The notes under the pieces: model-generated
What the model was told of the DNA's origin: nothing
What the model saw: the letters and a program-made list of their open reading frames with translations, nothing else
The model's database searches: none
NCBI RefSeq assembly: GCF_047345485.1
Contig: NZ_JBLFEN010000005.1
Span: 124,001 to 188,000 of the forward strand
Direction: 5' to 3'
Length of the DNA: 64,000 bases
Source of the DNA: Jejuia sp047345485
Lineage (GTDB): Bacteria > Bacteroidota > Bacteroidia > Flavobacteriales > Flavobacteriaceae
Program-made: the position numbers and the translations under genes
In this document: in pieces, positions 62,767 to 64,000 of the stretch
Layout: each line of letters begins with the position of its first letter
How positions within the stretch are numbered: the stretch's first letter is position 1

Positions 62767-63954
62767 ATGAAAACGCTAAACGATTTTAATTTTGAAGATA
62801 AAAAAGCATTAATACGTGTAGATTTTAATGTGCCACTAAACGAAAATTTCGAGGTAACCGATGCTACTAGAATTGTATCTGCAAAACCTACAATCATCAA
62901 AATTTTAGAAGATGGCGGTAGTTGTATTTTAATGTCGCATTTAGGGCGTCCAAAAGGATTTCAAGACGAGTTTTCGTTACAACACATTGTATCAAAAGTA
63001 GAAGATATTTTAGGTGTTGGTGTAAAATTTGTACCAGATTGCATTGGTGAAGAAGCTGAAACTGCAGTTGCTAATTTACAGCCTGGTGAAATTTTATTGT
63101 TACAAAACTTACGTTACTATAAAGAAGAAACTGCTGGTGATGAGGCCTTTGCAGAACAACTCTCAAAACTAGGCGATATTTACGTAAATGATGCCTTTGG
63201 TACAGCACATAGAGCGCACGCCTCTACAACAATTGTAGCGCAGTTTTTTGAGGGTAAAAAATGCTTTGGAAATTTACTAGCACAAGAAATTGAGAGCATT
63301 AAAAAAGTAATGGAAACGGGTGAAAAACCAGTATTGGCTATACTTGGTGGTGCAAAAGTATCTTCAAAAATTACAATTATAGAGAATATTTTAGATAAGG
63401 TAGACCATTTAATTATTGGTGGTGGTATGGCGTTTACCTTTGTAAAAGCGCAAGGAGGAAACATAGGCAATTCTATTTGCGAAGATGATAAAATGCCTTT
63501 AGCCTTAGAGATTTTAGAACAAGCTAAAGCTAAAAATGTGCAAATACACATCCCTGTAGATACAGTTGCTGCAGATGATTTTAGTAATGATGCCAATACA
63601 CAAATTTGCGATATTAATGCTATTCCTGATGGTTGGGAAGGTGTAGATGCAGGACCAAAATCCCGCGAGCAATTCCATAATGTAGTTATGCAATCTAAAA
63701 CAATTCTTTGGAATGGCCCACTTGGTGTTTTTGAAATGGAAAGTTTTGCTGGCGGTACGATTGCTTTAGGAAATTCTATTGCTGAGGCAACAAAAGACGG
63801 TGCGTTTTCACTTGTTGGTGGTGGCGATTCTGTTGCTGCGGTAAAACAGTTTGGTTTCGAAGAAAAAGTAAGCTACGTAAGTACAGGTGGCGGTGCTATG
63901 TTGGAAAGTTTAGAAGGTAAAACATTACCTGGAATAGCTGCTATTTTAAAATAA
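62767..63954 (+). CDS. pgk: Phosphoglycerate kinase
   Basis: The enzyme converts 1,3-bisphosphoglycerate and ADP to 3-phosphoglycerate and ATP in glycolysis. The 395-residue length is normal. Substrate-binding landmarks are ALIRVDFNVPLNENFEVTD, LMSHLGRPKG and YVNDAFGTAHRAHAST. The nucleotide-binding half shows AILGGAKVSSKI, ILWNGPLGVFEME and SLVGGGDSVAAV, ending STGGGAMLESLEGKTLPGI. It follows the restriction-modification pair and has its own promoter. No other gene is seen in the last 46 bases. Confidence 0.97.
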   Translation: MKTLNDFNFEDKKALIRVDFNVPLNENFEVTDATRIVSAKPTIIKILEDGGSCILMSHLGRPKGFQDEFSLQHIVSKVEDILGVGVKFVPDCIGEEAETAVANLQPGEILLLQNLRYYKEETAGDEAFAEQLSKLGDIYVNDAFGTAHRAHASTTIVAQFFEGKKCFGNLLAQEIESIKKVMETGEKPVLAILGGAKVSSKITIIENILDKVDHLIIGGGMAFTFVKAQGGNIGNSICEDDKMPLALEILEQAKAKNVQIHIPVDTVAADDFSNDANTQICDINAIPDGWEGVDAGPKSREQFHNVVMQSKTILWNGPLGVFEMESFAGGTIALGNSIAEATKDGAFSLVGGGDSVAAVKQFGFEEKVSYVSTGGGAMLESLEGKTLPGIAAILK

Positions 63955-64000
63955 ATAAGTGCATTTATGAGTTGAAGTGATTTTAACCTTTATGTTGAAA

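Overview
The window is AT-rich chromosomal DNA from a marine Flavobacteriaceae-type member of Bacteroidota. The evidence is a SusC/SusD pair, type IX secretion sorting domains (types A and B), lipoproteins without Shine-Dalgarno leaders, -7 elements of the TAnnTTTG type (for example before tRNA-Cys, mnmG, ompH-like and pgk), and the gene order gltX / DUF4175 / ybeY / mnmG. Two perfect GTTCCACGTGGAAC palindromes flanking mnmG look like ParB sites, so the window probably lies in the origin-proximal part of the chromosome. An AT-rich 690-bp divergent gap at 4717-5409 is a weak candidate for oriC.

Layout. 1-5.4 kb: end of an S41 peptidase, an OmpA-like protein, a leucine-rich-repeat protein with a T9SS type B tail, then leftward elaA-like, a CDF metal exporter and rpiB. 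5.4-7.6 kb: rnr. 7.6-10.15 kb: four leftward accessory genes (a GNAT, a TraB/GumN-like lipoprotein, two small membrane proteins), each unit bounded by attC-like imperfect palindromes. The terminal cores are specific to each unit and complementary to each other, as in integron cassettes, yet no integrase is present and the cores do not fit the classical GTTRRRY rule. This is the most unusual structure in the window. 10.2-13 kb: SulP transporter, YbjQ-like protein, GIN-domain protein.

13.2-39.15 kb: a polysaccharide utilisation locus whose content points to laminarin (beta-1,3-glucan with beta-1,6 branches). A membrane-spanning SusR-like regulator is followed by susC, susD, a surface glycan-binding lipoprotein with three CBM-like modules, a GH16 endo-beta-1,3-glucanase, a GH149-type beta-1,3-glucan phosphorylase, a GH17 lipoprotein, a clan GH-A lipoprotein, a GH30, a GPH-type sugar symporter, a second GH17 without signal peptide, an FG-GAP/UnbV lipoprotein, and a T9SS-secreted protein with two more copies of the CBM-like module. 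The logic is surface capture and cutting, outer-membrane import by SusCD, periplasmic trimming and debranching, inner-membrane uptake, and cytosolic phosphorolysis. The susC promoter region and the region before the T9SS protein share a 14-bp identical sequence and an ACCACAACATT motif, suggesting common control.

39.2-64 kb: mostly housekeeping genes (LysE, tRNA-Cys, folB, glnS, an SPFH protein, gltX, a DUF4175 protein, ybeY, mnmG, an OmpH-like lipoprotein, a VWA lipoprotein, a DNA polymerase III delta-prime subunit, pgk) with several small unknowns. gltX carries a 72-bp palindromic repeat inserted in frame, adding 24 residues to an essential enzyme. A type II restriction-modification pair sits between the delta-prime gene and pgk; its C5 methyltransferase is intact and has an N-terminal DNA-binding domain, whereas the PmeII-like restriction gene has an in-frame stop at codon 13. 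Two copies of a second dispersed repeat lie at 3216-3310 and 49711-49802.

Several genes start downstream of the longest possible frame (noted per entry), and several appear to use TTG or GTG. All assignments are from reading the sequence; no database search was run.
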